64,000 nucleotides of DNA, from NCBI GenBank assembly GCA_051294375.1, contig CM119268.1:11067587-11131586 (forward strand). The letters are read 5' to 3'. Positions 1 through 11,448 of this stretch are shown here, piece after piece; the first letter of the stretch is position 1; every line of letters begins with the position of its first letter. This stretch comes from Paraspadella gotoi (taxonomy: Eukaryota; Chaetognatha). The notes under the pieces are model-generated. The model ran no database searches and had not been told where the DNA came from. It was given only the letters and a program-made list of their open reading frames with translations. The position numbers and the translations under genes are program-made.

Positions 1-690
1 AATTTTACGGCTAAATTTTACTTTAGCGGATGGCGGTTTTGGCGGCTTTTGAAAAACCACTTACCATTGATTTTTTGAGGAGATAACCTCAAGAGCTGTC
101 GATAGGAATTTCGGGTCATCCGAAGCCTTTTCGATAATCGAGGTCAGAATCTAACGTCCATTCTTCCGTATAAAGGCAATTATTTGCGGGCAGTTTTGTT
201 TGTATGGCTATAAGTTCTGACAAACGGATCCAAACGGATCCAAACGGCGAATTTCTTTGTTAAAAAAAATTAACGCCGATGGCGGTGGTTTCAGATGCGG
301 AAAGCTAAAACGAAAACCTACGATAAACACCATGCCAAATTGACAACAATACTGACAAGCAAAGCTAGAATTTGCAAACAAAGAAATAAGTTGAGGCTTG
401 CTGACCGACTAGTCGACATTTCGTTGGCGTATCTCTTGAAAAATTTTATTCCTAACGCTTTGGCGAGAGGATAAACAATTCACGTTTTCCCTTAACGAAA
501 TCAGTCGGCCTCAAAGCAGGTTCGTTATTGAGGCCGTATTCGTAAGAAAAAGTTTCGGATGTTCAAAATTAAAAAATTTGACCATGTATTCGATTAAACA
601 CGGTATGTATAATATCATTCATATATAGAAAGTATAAAAAAGCAGAGATAAATAAGGGAATATTTCAACAATCTTTCGAGAATATATGGC
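1..690. other. H2B 3' flank, no gene seen
   Basis: This A/T-rich sequence lies downstream of H2B and has no coding signature. From about 290 onwards it is matched in inverted orientation by copies B (to about 21,500) and C (to about 33,990). The first ~285 bases are not matched there; in B and C that position is occupied by a poly-C tract. A short doubled motif (caaacggatc twice) lies near 223-242. Confidence 0.6.
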
Positions 691-706
691 AGCCCTAAAA
701 AGGGCT
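691..706 (-). terminator. H2B histone mRNA 3' stem-loop
   Basis: On the minus strand this reads AGCCCT-TTTT-AGGGCT, a 6-bp stem with a 4-nt loop. That is the metazoan replication-dependent histone 3' end recognised by SLBP. It starts 37 nt beyond the H2B stop codon. A purine-rich block (CGAAAGATTG, about 672-681 on the minus strand) follows and fits the histone downstream element that pairs with U7 snRNA. Confidence 0.9.
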
Positions 707-743
707 TTTGGGGTGGATCGCGTCAGATAGTCTTCGGAAAGAT

Positions 744-1115
744 CTACTTGGAGCTGGTGTATTTGGTGACGGCCTTGGTGCCCTCAGAGACGGCGTGCTT
801 GGCCAATTCACCGGGGAGTAGAAGCCTGACGGCCGTCTGGATCTCCCTGGAGGTGATGGTCGTCCTCTTGTTGTAGTGGGCCAGGCGGGAAGCCTCAGCC
901 GCGATGCGTTCGAAGATGTCATTGACGAACGAGTTCATGATGCTCATGGCCTTGGATGAGACACCAGTATCGGGGTGAACTTGCTTCAACACCTTGTAGA
1001 TGTAGATGGCGTAAGATTCCTTACGCTTTCTCTTCTTCTTCTTCTCGCCGCCAGAACGGGCGGCCTTAGCCTTGCCGGCCTTCTTGGCACCCTTCGAAGA
1101 AACCTTGGGAGGCAT
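744..1115 (-). CDS. H2B: Histone H2B (replication-dependent), copy A
   Basis: This intronless gene encodes 123 residues, the usual H2B length. The N-terminal tail is basic ([15 protein letters not shown] start, then a Lys/Arg run), followed by the histone fold beginning near [17 protein letters not shown] and a C-terminus ending in KYTSSK. H2B pairs with H2A in the nucleosome core. The gene is transcribed divergently from H2A, with 316 bp between the two ATGs, an arrangement that supports coordinated S-phase expression. A TATA box lies at about 1193-1203 and a histone stem-loop at 691-706. The reading frame is intact, unlike its counterparts at 20,673-21,046 and 33,140-33,517. Confidence 0.97.
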   Translation of the reverse strand: MPPKVSSKGAKKAGKAKAARSGGEKKKKRKRKESYAIYIYKVLKQVHPDTGVSSKAMSIMNSFVNDIFERIAAEASRLAHYNKRTTITSREIQTAVRLLLPGELAKHAVSEGTKAVTKYTSSK

Positions 1116-1803
<688 letters not shown>

Positions 1804-1833
1804 AGAGTTAACTAAATATAACCACACCCCAAT

Positions 1834-1849
1834 AGCCCTTTTTAGGGCT
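1834..1849 (+). terminator. H2A histone mRNA 3' stem-loop
   Basis: AGCCCT-TTTT-AGGGCT forms a 6-bp stem and 4-nt loop. It is followed about 13 nt later by an A/G-rich block (AAAAAGATCTG) that fits a histone downstream element. Confidence 0.92.
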
Positions 1850-2596
1850 GCCAAAATCTCTAAAAAGATCTGTCAATTTTTTAGTTGATAATAACTACTA
1901 CTAATTGGTTAGTTTGCCAGTCCGAAAGTTAGATGTAGCTCGTTCAGTTTCTCTTCGAAAAAATCGGCAGTAAATTTCTAAAAGTTGATGTTAAAATAAA
2001 CGAGCGTAAATCGGGTATGAAATTAAACCTATTAACTCATCTTACGCTTCGTCACTAGTGTTAAAATTCAAAAATTGCTAAATCCACGAAGTTTCGGAAT
2101 AACGTGAGTCATTGCATGGGGGCCTGAAACAACGAAAGCCCTTCTTTAAGTCAGGTCAAGATGGATAATTGAATAATTTTTATATTAGTTGCATCATTTT
2201 CATAGCTATCTCCCCCACGTGCAGAAAGCTGATTCCGACAAAATTTCCAGTTTGCCCACAGTTAATTGAAGCTTTTGGCGGTTGGGGATAAGTTCTAACT
2301 TTCCTAAAAGCTATCTTTCCTAAAAGCCATCGCCCATGAAGTTTCGCGACGAGAAAATATAATTTATAAATATAAGTTATTTCCGTCTGTCGCTCTCCCA
2401 GAATGCATCACTGACTTTCTTTCAGAAAAATAACTGTCTCAAATGTGAAATTTTCTAACGAAGTAATTCAAGGATTACTGATTTAACTTGTAATAATAGA
2501 ATTCTACACGAATAGAAGATTATTATTCTTTCAAAGCTTTTTAGCAGCAGCAACCAGAAAAAAATAGTTATTTCGACAATCTTTTGAAAATTTTGT
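1850..2596. other. H2A-H4 convergent 3' spacer
   Basis: This A/T-rich spacer separates the two histone 3' ends. I see no ORF or RNA gene. Matching sequence is at about 19,150-19,940 (B) and 31,590-32,390 (C), inverted and with scattered indels. Confidence 0.6.
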
Positions 2597-2612
2597 GGCC
2601 CTTAAAAGGGCC
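2597..2612 (-). terminator. H4 histone mRNA 3' stem-loop
   Basis: On the minus strand this reads GGCCCT-TTTA-AGGGCC. In copies B and C the corresponding site carries an inserted CC, giving CCCTTTTAAGCCGGCC, which breaks the stem. A purine-rich AAAAGATTG block follows on the minus strand. Confidence 0.9.
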
Positions 2613-2646
2613 GTTGGGGTGGTAAGTAATGATTTAGAAACACTTC

Positions 2647-3135
<489 letters not shown>

Positions 3136-3664
3136 GATCGAGTGGCAACGGTTGAGCGGGAGATTCGTCTTCACGAGAACAAAGACGTTCGTCGAAACTC
3201 AAAAATGAATAAGAATAAAATGATTAAGAATAGCAACGGTTGCCGAGTCGGCACTTTTGTCTTGATTGTGAATAAGAGAAGCCGTTTCACTTCGAAAGTT
3301 ATTTTGAATTATATAGGTTACAATAATACATATTGTGATGATTATGATTATACTTTAAGAGCTGCTTGTAAAAGATGGGATTGAGAACAAAGGATTACAA
3401 ATACCGATTAGGAGTGAGTCGATTCGAGTCATCTTCTACTAAAAAGTGTTAATTCGATGTTGTTGCATGGTTGGTATTAAGATTTTCGCAATCCAATGAG
3501 AGTTAGCCTTCGTCAGCGCGAATGAGATTGTGACAGAAATTACACATTTTCTCTTTTATACGTTTATTATTGGTCGAATATCCAACATAATTTTTTCTCT
3601 TCGTAATTTTCATCTCCGAAATCAATTTCTATAGTTTTGAAAAATACTAGTCCGTAAATACTGA
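3136..3664. other. H4-MITE spacer
   Basis: This non-coding spacer lies between the H4 promoter and the hAT-type element. An 80-codon open frame here (3142-3384) has no recognisable protein character. The sequence is matched with indels in copies B and C. Confidence 0.5.
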
Positions 3665-3672
3665 ATCAATAC

Positions 3673-4378
3673 TAGGGTTCCAATAACCGTTAATTTTTGA
3701 AAAATTTAGCTTAACCGTTAAAACTAATATTTTTAACGGTTAACCGTTAAAATCGGTTAATTTTATAATTTTACTTTAAATTTAAAATATTATTATTTAA
3801 ATCAAACTAAAGTATTTAATAGTATTTTATCTTTAACTCTTGCTCCTGTATCTTTTTTATCTTCTATTTCAGATAGATAGGTACACATTTTAGTTAGTAA
3901 ATTAAAAATTGATTTGAGCAAACTATTTTGAATCCACCTATGATAATTTAGCTAATCAGATAATGCATCGTGATAAATCTTATTTACAAAACTTTTTCTT
4001 TTACCTCATAGCATAATAAAAATATAAAAAGGACAAAGAAAGAAAAACCACTAGGTAATTCTAATTCTATGTTTTGTCTTTTCTTTCTCTCTCTTTCTCT
4101 TTTTCTTTAGTTATATCTCTTCATTATTTTTCTTGATGTCAGTTTCGTGAACGCTTGTTTTCTTTTTTTTTATTTTTTCATAAGCCATAAGGAGAATAAG
4201 AGAGGACAAGAAAAAATTACTTTTCTTTTAAAAAATCAAAGATTTTATACCAAAAAATAAAAAAATCATATTTAAAAATTAACCGAATTTAACCGTTAAA
4301 ATAAATATATTAACGGTTAGGTTAAAATTATTTTTAATCGTTAATAACCGTTAACTGTTAACGGTTATCGTAACCCTA
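3673..4378. mobile_element. hAT-type non-autonomous DNA transposon (MITE), copy A
   Basis: The 706-bp element starts TAGGGTTCCAATAACCGTTAA and ends with the inverse of TAGGGTTACGATAACCGTTAA, so its terminal inverted repeats match over about 20 bp. It is flanked by a perfect 8-bp direct repeat, ATCAATAC (3665-3672 and 4379-4386). An 8-bp target-site duplication with TAGGG-type ends is characteristic of the hAT superfamily. AACCGTTAA motifs are repeated inside both ends. The interior is A/T-rich with no transposase, so it depends on another element for movement. Copies in the same unit are at 17,393-18,100 and 29,803-30,516. Confidence 0.85.
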
Positions 4379-4386
4379 ATCAATAC

Positions 4387-4985
4387 ATATGTTATATAAC
4401 TACGTTTTGATTAGTATCGTTTAAAAGCGTTGGTCAACACCGAATTTAAATAAAAATAATCGTACGATAGTGTACATATTAACGTATTATTATGTTATTA
4501 TTCGTTTATAAAGAAGGCAAAATTTATGACAAAAAGAATCATCAAAGCTTCTCTCCATATCAAAATGTTAAATGACAAAGAAGGACAATATAACCTATTC
4601 TGGTGGTCCTATCACCACAGATGGATTAAAGCTGTTTCTTTCGCAGCGCCTCAGTGGCTATAACCTATAACCTATAGCTTAAAAATCCATATAAACTTTC
4701 TTCCACGGTTGACACAAAGTGGCAGACAAATTAAAGGAAAACCTAGGATTTTAATTTTATTAATTCTTTCTCTTGATAAATAAATTCAATCAAGTGCGAT
4801 TTCGTTTACAATTGAAAGTTGTACTAAAGCCATGCACTAAAGCCATGACTGAACTAATATTAGATAAATATAGATATTTAATTATTTATTTATTGGTAAA
4901 TTTAACAGAATAAAGATTCGTGCTAAATTCTTAATAACTTTGGGATAAACTAATCGAATTGGCAACGTCGGATCAACGGATCGGA
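4387..4985. other. MITE-H3 spacer
   Basis: This is A/T-rich and non-coding. It contains a short tandem repetition (ctataacctataacctatag, about 4658-4678). I see nothing else in it. Confidence 0.5.
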
Positions 4986-4989
4986 TGTT

Positions 4990-5528
<539 letters not shown>

Positions 5529-5557
5529 AAGGCTCGATTAGACATAACCACCCAAAA

Positions 5558-5573
5558 GGCCCTTTTTAGGGCC
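5558..5573 (+). terminator. H3 histone mRNA 3' stem-loop
   Basis: GGCCCT-TTTT-AGGGCC has a 6-bp stem and a TTTT loop. TTTAAAGATCG about 13 nt downstream fits the purine-rich histone downstream element. Confidence 0.93.
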
Positions 5574-5579
5574 ACTATT

Positions 5580-6255
5580 TCTTTAAAGATCGTCATGAAT
5601 AATTACGAGTTAGTGGTAATAGGTATCCGAATGCTACTGACATAACTGTCTTGGAAGAATTCGTAAATATGCGCGAATAAAAGTTAATGACAATTAATTG
5701 CAACTTATGTTCACGAATCGTACCATAGTTTATTTTGGTATTAATTTATAAATGTGAGAAACTTTTTAACGTTAAAAAACAAGTGAGCCAAATCGCTGTA
5801 AATTTTTTAGGTCATAGCCGTATGAACAGGCTGTAAATATGATCCATTAGATTTAAAACTGTCATTCGAAAGACGTTTGAACTTGAATGTGAGGACCAAT
5901 AGAATTCGCTCGCGACCGTTAAATTTGAAAAATGATTTCGCGGTTTACGGCGAGAGGGCGGGAACACAAAAGCCCGACTCTCGTCTGGCAGAGATCTAGA
6001 CTGTTTGTTATATAGTAAAAAAAAGTAGGTTAGTAGGTTGATAACTTTAAAAATACGATGGGATTCGAAAAAGAAAATTGTTGAAAATGAAATAGCCTAA
6101 AGATTTGACATAATAGTTCACGGCCGAAGATGAAAATATAACCGTTTCTTCTAAAAGAAATCTTAAAACTTAGTGCCAACTGCCAAATACTAGAACGAAA
6201 CTTAGTGATTTTTAAAAAGTGAATGATTGTCTTAGATTTGCAAATGTAGTATTAA
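5580..6255. other. H3 downstream spacer
   Basis: This is non-coding, A/T-rich sequence between the H3 terminator and the 226-bp repeat. No gene signal is seen. Confidence 0.5.
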
Positions 6256-6260
6256 AAACT

Positions 6261-6515
6261 AATTTTTATATTGGTTGTACCAATTTCATCTTTGAAATAT
6301 TATACCACTTCATTGATAGGGAAGCCAGGTTCACAGGGAGTGAATAAACAAAACTGTGAGAGAGTCTTGATTGAAACCTTGCAGAAACCTGCTATGTTAT
6401 TATCTTGTAAGTGTATTGGAGGCCTTAAACCACCAAAGCTTGTCCAAAGTCAGGGACAAGATAGCTTATTTATTAAATGAATGGATAATTTTTATATTGG
6501 TTGTACCAATTTCAT
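6261..6515. repeat. 226-bp interspersed repeat with 29-bp direct ends (copy A)
   Basis: A 29-bp sequence (aatttttatattggttgtaccaatttcat, given here only as its position) occurs identically at 6261-6289 and 6487-6515, bounding one 226-bp unit. Each end contains the small palindrome TTGGT-TGT-ACCAA. Related copies lie at about 15,240-15,510 and 27,638-27,895 (inside B and C) and at 61,240-61,480. An isolated end lies at 8769-8797 and a short one at 61,560-61,620. A diverged internal part lies at about 53,440-53,630. One unit plus a repeated end resembles a fragment of a tandem or circularised element. Confidence 0.75.
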
Positions 6516-6745
6516 TCAATTTATATTTAAATAGAGAATCATTGTGGGAATAAATACTAACCTGTGCATGCGATGTTAATATTAATATTAATAAATATCA
6601 TATAGCAAAAAAAATCATAGTACTTTTTAGTAGTTATTATTCTGAGAACGACTCAGATTTTGTGATTCGTCATGCGGAAAAACCATGATGAAGAAGATAA
6701 AAAAAATCACATGATCAAGTGTAATTACGCCTCTCTCTTTCCATC

Positions 6746-6749
6746 TCTT

Positions 6750-6832
<83 letters not shown>
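6746..6832. repeat. (CT)n microsatellite
   Basis: An almost perfect CT dinucleotide run sits just upstream of the GPCR TM1 exon and forms a long pyrimidine tract before its splice acceptor. Long Ser-Leu or Arg-Glu open frames over this run are artefacts. Confidence 0.95.
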
Positions 6833-6835
<3 letters not shown>

Positions 6836-6870
6836 CTCCCTCGCTCTCCCTCTCTCTCCCCGCCATTCAG

Positions 6871-6991
6871 AAAGCGTTCGGCCTTCCTTCCGGGTTCGGC
6901 GGCGGCGTTGGCTTCTCAGCAGCGGACGTCGCCGCCATTTTCGGATTCCGAGAGTGCTTCGTCATCACCATCTGCGTCTTCGGGATCTTGG
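6871..6991 (+). CDS. GPCR exon encoding TM1 (copy A)
   Basis: The acceptor CCATTCAG precedes 6871 and the donor G|GTGAGG follows 6991. The frame reads a short extracellular segment (KAFGLPSGFGGGVGF...) and then a hydrophobic helix, CFVITICVFGILG. It ends in phase 1, which joins exactly to the next exon at 7651 to give ILGNALCF, the conserved class A TM1 pattern with Asn1.50 in a GN motif. The start codon and the rest of the N-terminus are not identified. Broken inverted copies lie at 14,786-14,908 and 27,174-27,291. Confidence 0.75.
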
Positions 6992-7650
6992 GTGAGGTTT
7001 GGGTGGGGTAGGGAAGGGAAGACGGTGACGGATTGGTTGGAGGGAAGGAAGGAGTTGGGGAGAGGATCAGGTGAGGAAGAAAAGGTAATAGGGATGAAAT
7101 AGAAGAGTTGGGCGATGAAGTTGGAAGATGAAAAGAGGAGAATAAGAAGAAAATAAATAAATAAATAATAAATAAAAAGCGGAAAGGAAATTAGTTAAAT
7201 AAGATGAAGTATATTAGTAATAAATACCATAAAAACTATGAACCTGGCTTTTTTGGTTGGCTACCCCCGAGGATTTGGTCCTGCCGAGAAAAGATAGGGC
7301 ATAGGGAGAATTTAAAAGAATTAAAGAGAATATCACCACCGATGAAAGAAGATGGGGTGTGAAATGAAAGATAATGCTGCGTGAATGTGCTGTAAGTGAT
7401 TTACGGTTGACGTTTTATCGCCTCGTATTTGTGGTGAGGGATCGAGGTCAGATGAATCACGGCTTCAAAATGAATGTTCTTCGCCAGTCTACAAGGAATT
7501 TAGAAGGTATTCTCTCTGAAAACGCGTTTAACTCTTACGTAACCCTGCATTCAACAAGGCCATTTAATCAATTCATACCTCAACCCCTTAAATCCCGTTT
7601 GAAACCCGCCTCTGCCTTACCAGTTACCAACCTCCCCCGTCTCTTACCAG

Positions 7651-7803
7651 GAAACGCCCTTTGCTTCTCGGTCTGGATCTCGCGCCACATGCGATCCAAC
7701 ACGGCCAACTACCTGGCCTTTCTCTCCGTCTCCGATGGAGTCACTCTTTGCGCCATGATCGCCTGTCAGCTCGACAAAATATGGGGAACTTACCTTTTGT
7801 ACG
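7651..7803 (+). CDS. GPCR exon encoding end of TM1, ICL1 and TM2 (copy A)
   Basis: The acceptor CTCTTACCAG precedes it and the donor G|GTGAGT follows. The exon is 153 nt (2 + 150 + 1). The frame reads GNALCFSVWISRHMRS (end of TM1 and ICL1), then NTANYLAFLSVSDGVTL (TM2), and continues to GTYLLYG. The LAFLSVSD block is the class A TM2 signature with Asp2.50. The protein is a membrane receptor of the peptide-ligand (FMRFamide-receptor-like) kind by overall pattern, but the ligand cannot be assigned. It joins in phase to the exon at 6871-6991. Frameshifted inverted counterparts are at 13,994-14,144 and 26,384-26,540. Confidence 0.8.
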
Positions 7804-7890
7804 GTGAGTGAGGGAGAGTGAGACAACGAGAGACAATGAGTCAACCAGAACATTTTTTTTTTCCTTCGTCAATATTATCATGAACGGCTG

Positions 7891-7935
7891 ACAGAGAGAG
7901 AGAGAGAGAGAGCGAGAGAGACAGAGACAGAGAAA
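7891..7935. repeat. (GA)n microsatellite
   Basis: This GA-rich tract lies in the intron after the TM2 exon. It is matched by CT-rich tracts near 13,865-13,900 and 26,255-26,292 in the inverted copies. Confidence 0.85.
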
Positions 7936-9481
7936 ATTTACATGGCCAGGGGGTGTTGGGAAAATAGATTAGACGGATGGAGGCTCTGTCGTCTCCAGAA
8001 TCTTTCCCCCTCCCACTCAGCCGATTCCTCTTCTTCTCTTTATTTTTTAGAAAATAAAAAGAAAGAGAAAAAAAAGAACAAAAACAAATTTGTTTCGGAT
8101 TCCTTCTAATTTTAAATCCCTCGACTTTTCCTTTTCCCCTTTCATCTTTGTCGACTTAGTCTAGGATTTTAAAAGCCGAGCTAACACCCCCCCTCGTTTT
8201 TTTCCGTTGTTTTTGATTTTATCGATGTTGTTTTCATTGTTTTAGTGTTAGCGGGTTCCAGACGAAAAAAAATTTAAGAATGCCGCGTTGTTTTCCTGGC
8301 GAATACGACGCATTATTTAGTTGACAGCGTTGACAAAATTTCAGCGGTGGTGAATGCGGCGGCGGAGGCTGCGGTGGCGGACGCACCGGCAGAGGCGCAG
8401 GCGACGGTGACGGAGGCGTCTGAGGAGAAGGCTTCCACGGGCGTTAATGGAAACGATAATATTTTCCCCACTTCTCCCAAGCTTTCTCTTATCGATTCTG
8501 ATTTGCGACAATGTAATTCACGACAGCCATTTGCATCTGCGCCGGAGACGATCGCTATTTACGGGCGAGAATCATTTCAGAATAAGAGACGCGTAGTCGC
8601 CGTCACAGAGCAAATCGGTACTGATGTCTTTGATAGCGGTTGTTCGTAACAATGGCGCCGATCCAGTTCCTGATTAAAATTTGAAAGGCTTCGTGAGGAT
8701 CTTTACCTCTCTCTCTCTCTTACTCGTTATTTTCTTTCATTCTCTCTAATATTTTTTATAATTTATAATTTTTATATTGGTTGTACCAATTTCATTTTTA
8801 TCTCTTTCCACCCTAACCTATTTCTTTAACACCGCCCTATTACACCTCTCTCGTCCATCCATAACCCCTGCACCCCTATCTTCTCCCCCATCGCCACCTC
8901 TAAACCCCGGATTTGACCTTCGCCCCGATTTTCCACGCCATTCCAAAAAAAAAATAGTTTCCTCGAATCTATGATTTTCCCACCGATTTCCTCCGCCCGT
9001 CGTTTTAATCCCCTGAAACCCGGATGTCATTCGAACGTGTTCGCCCGTTTATCAAGTTCACGTCTCTCGGTCGTCGTTAGCCGAAAATACATTCATATCT
9101 CGTTATTTTATACAACATTTTAAAAAACTTAAGTTTACAAAAAATCTAACTGCAAAAGGTTATCTTCAACAGACAATTAAAAGCAGAACACCGAAATGTC
9201 CCTAAAAAAATTTTTAAAGTTCATAACTTGGATGTATTGTATACGTACTAATTGATCTTGATCTTAATAAAATATCATCATTTTTATCTTCGTTATCGTC
9301 ATCGTCATCATAATCATCATTAACAGTGTATCCTTCGATTTTCTTCTGCTCTTTTTTCCTAGCAGCTCGTTGTCCGTGATATATTTTTTAATAAACACAA
9401 GGTTTTAAAAAGAGACGAAAAGTGTGTGTGAGAAGGAGAAAGAGAAGGAAGAGAGAGAGAGAGAGAGAAGGAGAGAGAAGA

Positions 9482-9513
<32 letters not shown>

Positions 9514-10120
9514 ATAGAGAGAGGGAGGAGAGAGAGAGAGACCGAGCGAAAAAAAAATGTAATTCGCTCTTCCTCAGTGCATAAAACCTTTTTTTTTTCT
9601 TGTTGATCAGTACAAAGAAAGAAGAGATCAACCGTCCGTTCTCTTTCGGCTTTTATGCTGCTGCATTTTTGATGCCGCGACTTTTTTTTTTCCCTACCTT
9701 TCACCGTTTTATTAAGCAAAAATCCTGATCTATTCACGAAAACGCATAGTTGTACGGTACTTACTGAGGCTCGATTCCTTTCGTTGTAATCAACGTTTCC
9801 CTTCCCCCTCAATACCATTATATGGAACCGGGAGTTTGATTAAATTCCTTTATTTTTCTTTCCTTTCGCACCCATAAACCTCTCATTAAAACTGGTCCCC
9901 CTCTTCTCCCTCCTTTTCCCGTTCCCCTCTCGTCCTGTTCCTTCTTTATCCAAAATTCATTTCAAAGCGCCGTCAGTATCTTAATGTATTCAAACTGTTA
10001 ATCAATATTGATTAATATATTGCAACTTCTCTCCCTTTCCCTCTCGTCGTACTCCGCAACCCTCTTGCCACCGCCCACTCCCGCCTACTCCGCCCCCCCT
10101 TCCCCTCATTTCGCAAACAG
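7936..10120. other. Putative GPCR intron or spacer, mostly no gene
   Basis: This stretch holds a repeat end at 8769-8797, GA/CT-rich tracts at about 9444-9540, and homopolymer-rich sequence. A 100-codon open frame at 8347-8649 is Ala/Glu-rich at its start (AAAEAAVADAPAEAQ) and follows a CAG acceptor-like site. It is not kept open in copies B (about 13,115-13,465) or C, and I do not recognise it. Nothing else looks coding. Confidence 0.45.
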
Positions 10121-10256
10121 CGACGTTGCGTCTTTCGTGATCAACTGGACGCAGTCCGCTGTCCAGCGTCTTTGGTGCTGACGGTGACGATGGATAGACT
10201 CGTTTTCCCATCTACTGGCCATGAAAAGTCGCAACATTTCTGTTTCATCTTCAAGG
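10121..10256 (+). pseudogene. Probable GPCR TM3/DRY-region exon, frameshifted (copy A)
   Basis: An acceptor (CGCAAACAG) precedes 10,121 and a donor-like AAG|GTGACG follows 10,255. One frame reads ...SLVLTVTMDRL, which resembles the end of TM3 with a DR(Y)-type motif (here DRL). The part before it in another frame reads NWTQSAVQR. In the inverted counterparts (about 11,505-11,640 and 23,880-24,015) those two pieces are in one frame (WTQSAVQRALVLTVTMDRL), but a later stop appears that A lacks. Each copy therefore seems to miss different single bases. Its phase does not join cleanly to the TM2 exon, so an exon between them or a further indel is possible. Confidence 0.5.
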
Positions 10257-10259
10257 TGA

Positions 10260-11006
10260 CGGGGAGAGGGGGAAGCGATTAAAAGAGGGAGGAAAGAAAA
10301 AGGAAAGGGAAACGAGAAAAAGAGAGAGGGGAGAGCGAGATAAAAAGAGAGAATGAGAGAGAGAGAGGAGAGTTCCGGCATCGGTTGAAATCAAAAGGAA
10401 CTGAGATATCAAAAGAAAGAAAAACCGTTAAAAAGTTTAAAAAAAATAAAAATAAACGATACTTTTAGGTAGAAAGCTTTGATCAAAGAAAAAAAAAAAC
10501 TGTCTTGGCGTTTGGGGTCTAAAAACTTTTGCTCCCTCTCGCCTTTTCGGAAGCCTCTTTCCGTTTCATTTAAAACTCCGCCAGTTTTTTTTTTCTTTTT
10601 TTCGCTCTTTCCTCACTTTCCTCCTTTTCTTTTTTTTTCTTTTTTCTTTTCTTTTCTCTCCTTTCTCCCACTTTCCTCCTTTTCTGTGGTGAGAATTTTT
10701 TCTCCTCTCTCCATCGATTTGCACGTGGACCATTTTATATAAATTTCGATTTCTCTTTCAATCCCGTGATTCACTATATGAAACTTCCTTTTGTTTAATC
10801 ACTGTGAAGTTAGAGGTATGGGTATGTTATCATTTATAAGAGGGAAGGAGGTTTAAAAACTATCATTGAACATTTTTACACGCATTGAATGTACCAATTT
10901 CTGAAGCATCATTCTTTCCTTATATAATTTTTTATATTTGACTATTCTATACGTACATACGTACACACATGTACATATTAGTATATAGATTCTCCTGAAG
11001 TCACTC
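10260..11006. other. Right end of copy A, no gene seen
   Basis: This is purine-rich then A/T-rich sequence with long A, T and GA runs, ending at an N gap. It recurs forward at about 21,627-22,320 and inverted at about 23,100-23,823. Confidence 0.55.
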
Positions 11007-11031
11007 NNNNNNNNNNNNNNNNNNNNNNNNN
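11007..11031. other. Assembly gap (25 N)
   Basis: 25 undetermined bases. The sequence after the gap (11,032-11,423) restarts at a point already passed in copy A (about 9738-10,095), so the gap joins overlapping rather than consecutive sequence. Confidence 0.98.
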
Positions 11032-11423
11032 CGAAAACCATAGTGTACGGTACTATACTGAGGCTCGAATTCCTTTCGGTTGTATCAGCGTTTCCCTTCC
11101 CCCTCAATACATTTATATGGAAACCGGGAGTTTGATTAAATTCCTTTATTTTTCTTTCCTTTCGCACCCAATAAACTCTCATTAAACTGGTCCTCCTCTT
11201 CCTCCTCCTTTTTCCCGTTCCCCCTCCTCTTCCTCCTCCTTCTCCCCGTTCCCCCTCCTCGTCCTGTTCCTTCTTTATCCATAATCTCATTTCAAAGCGC
11301 CGTCAGATTCTTTATGTATTCAAACTGTTAATCATATGATTAATATATGCAACTTCTCTCCCTTTCCCCTCGTCGTACTCCGCAACCCTCTGCCACGCCC
11401 ACTCCCGCCTACTCCGCCCCCCC
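11032..11423 (+). repeat. Partial forward duplicate of copy A (about 9738-10,095)
   Basis: This is the same sequence and orientation as A 9738-10,095 with scattered single-base indels. It lies between two N gaps and carries no gene of its own. It looks like an orphan assembly piece. Confidence 0.8.
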
Positions 11424-11448
11424 NNNNNNNNNNNNNNNNNNNNNNNNN
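11424..11448. other. Assembly gap (25 N)
   Basis: 25 undetermined bases at the switch from forward to inverted orientation of the repeated unit. Confidence 0.98.

Noticed and set aside
8347-8649. 100-codon Ala/Glu-rich frame as a receptor exon
   Set aside because: It has an acceptor-like start but no donor and no recognisable domain, and it is not kept open in the other copies.
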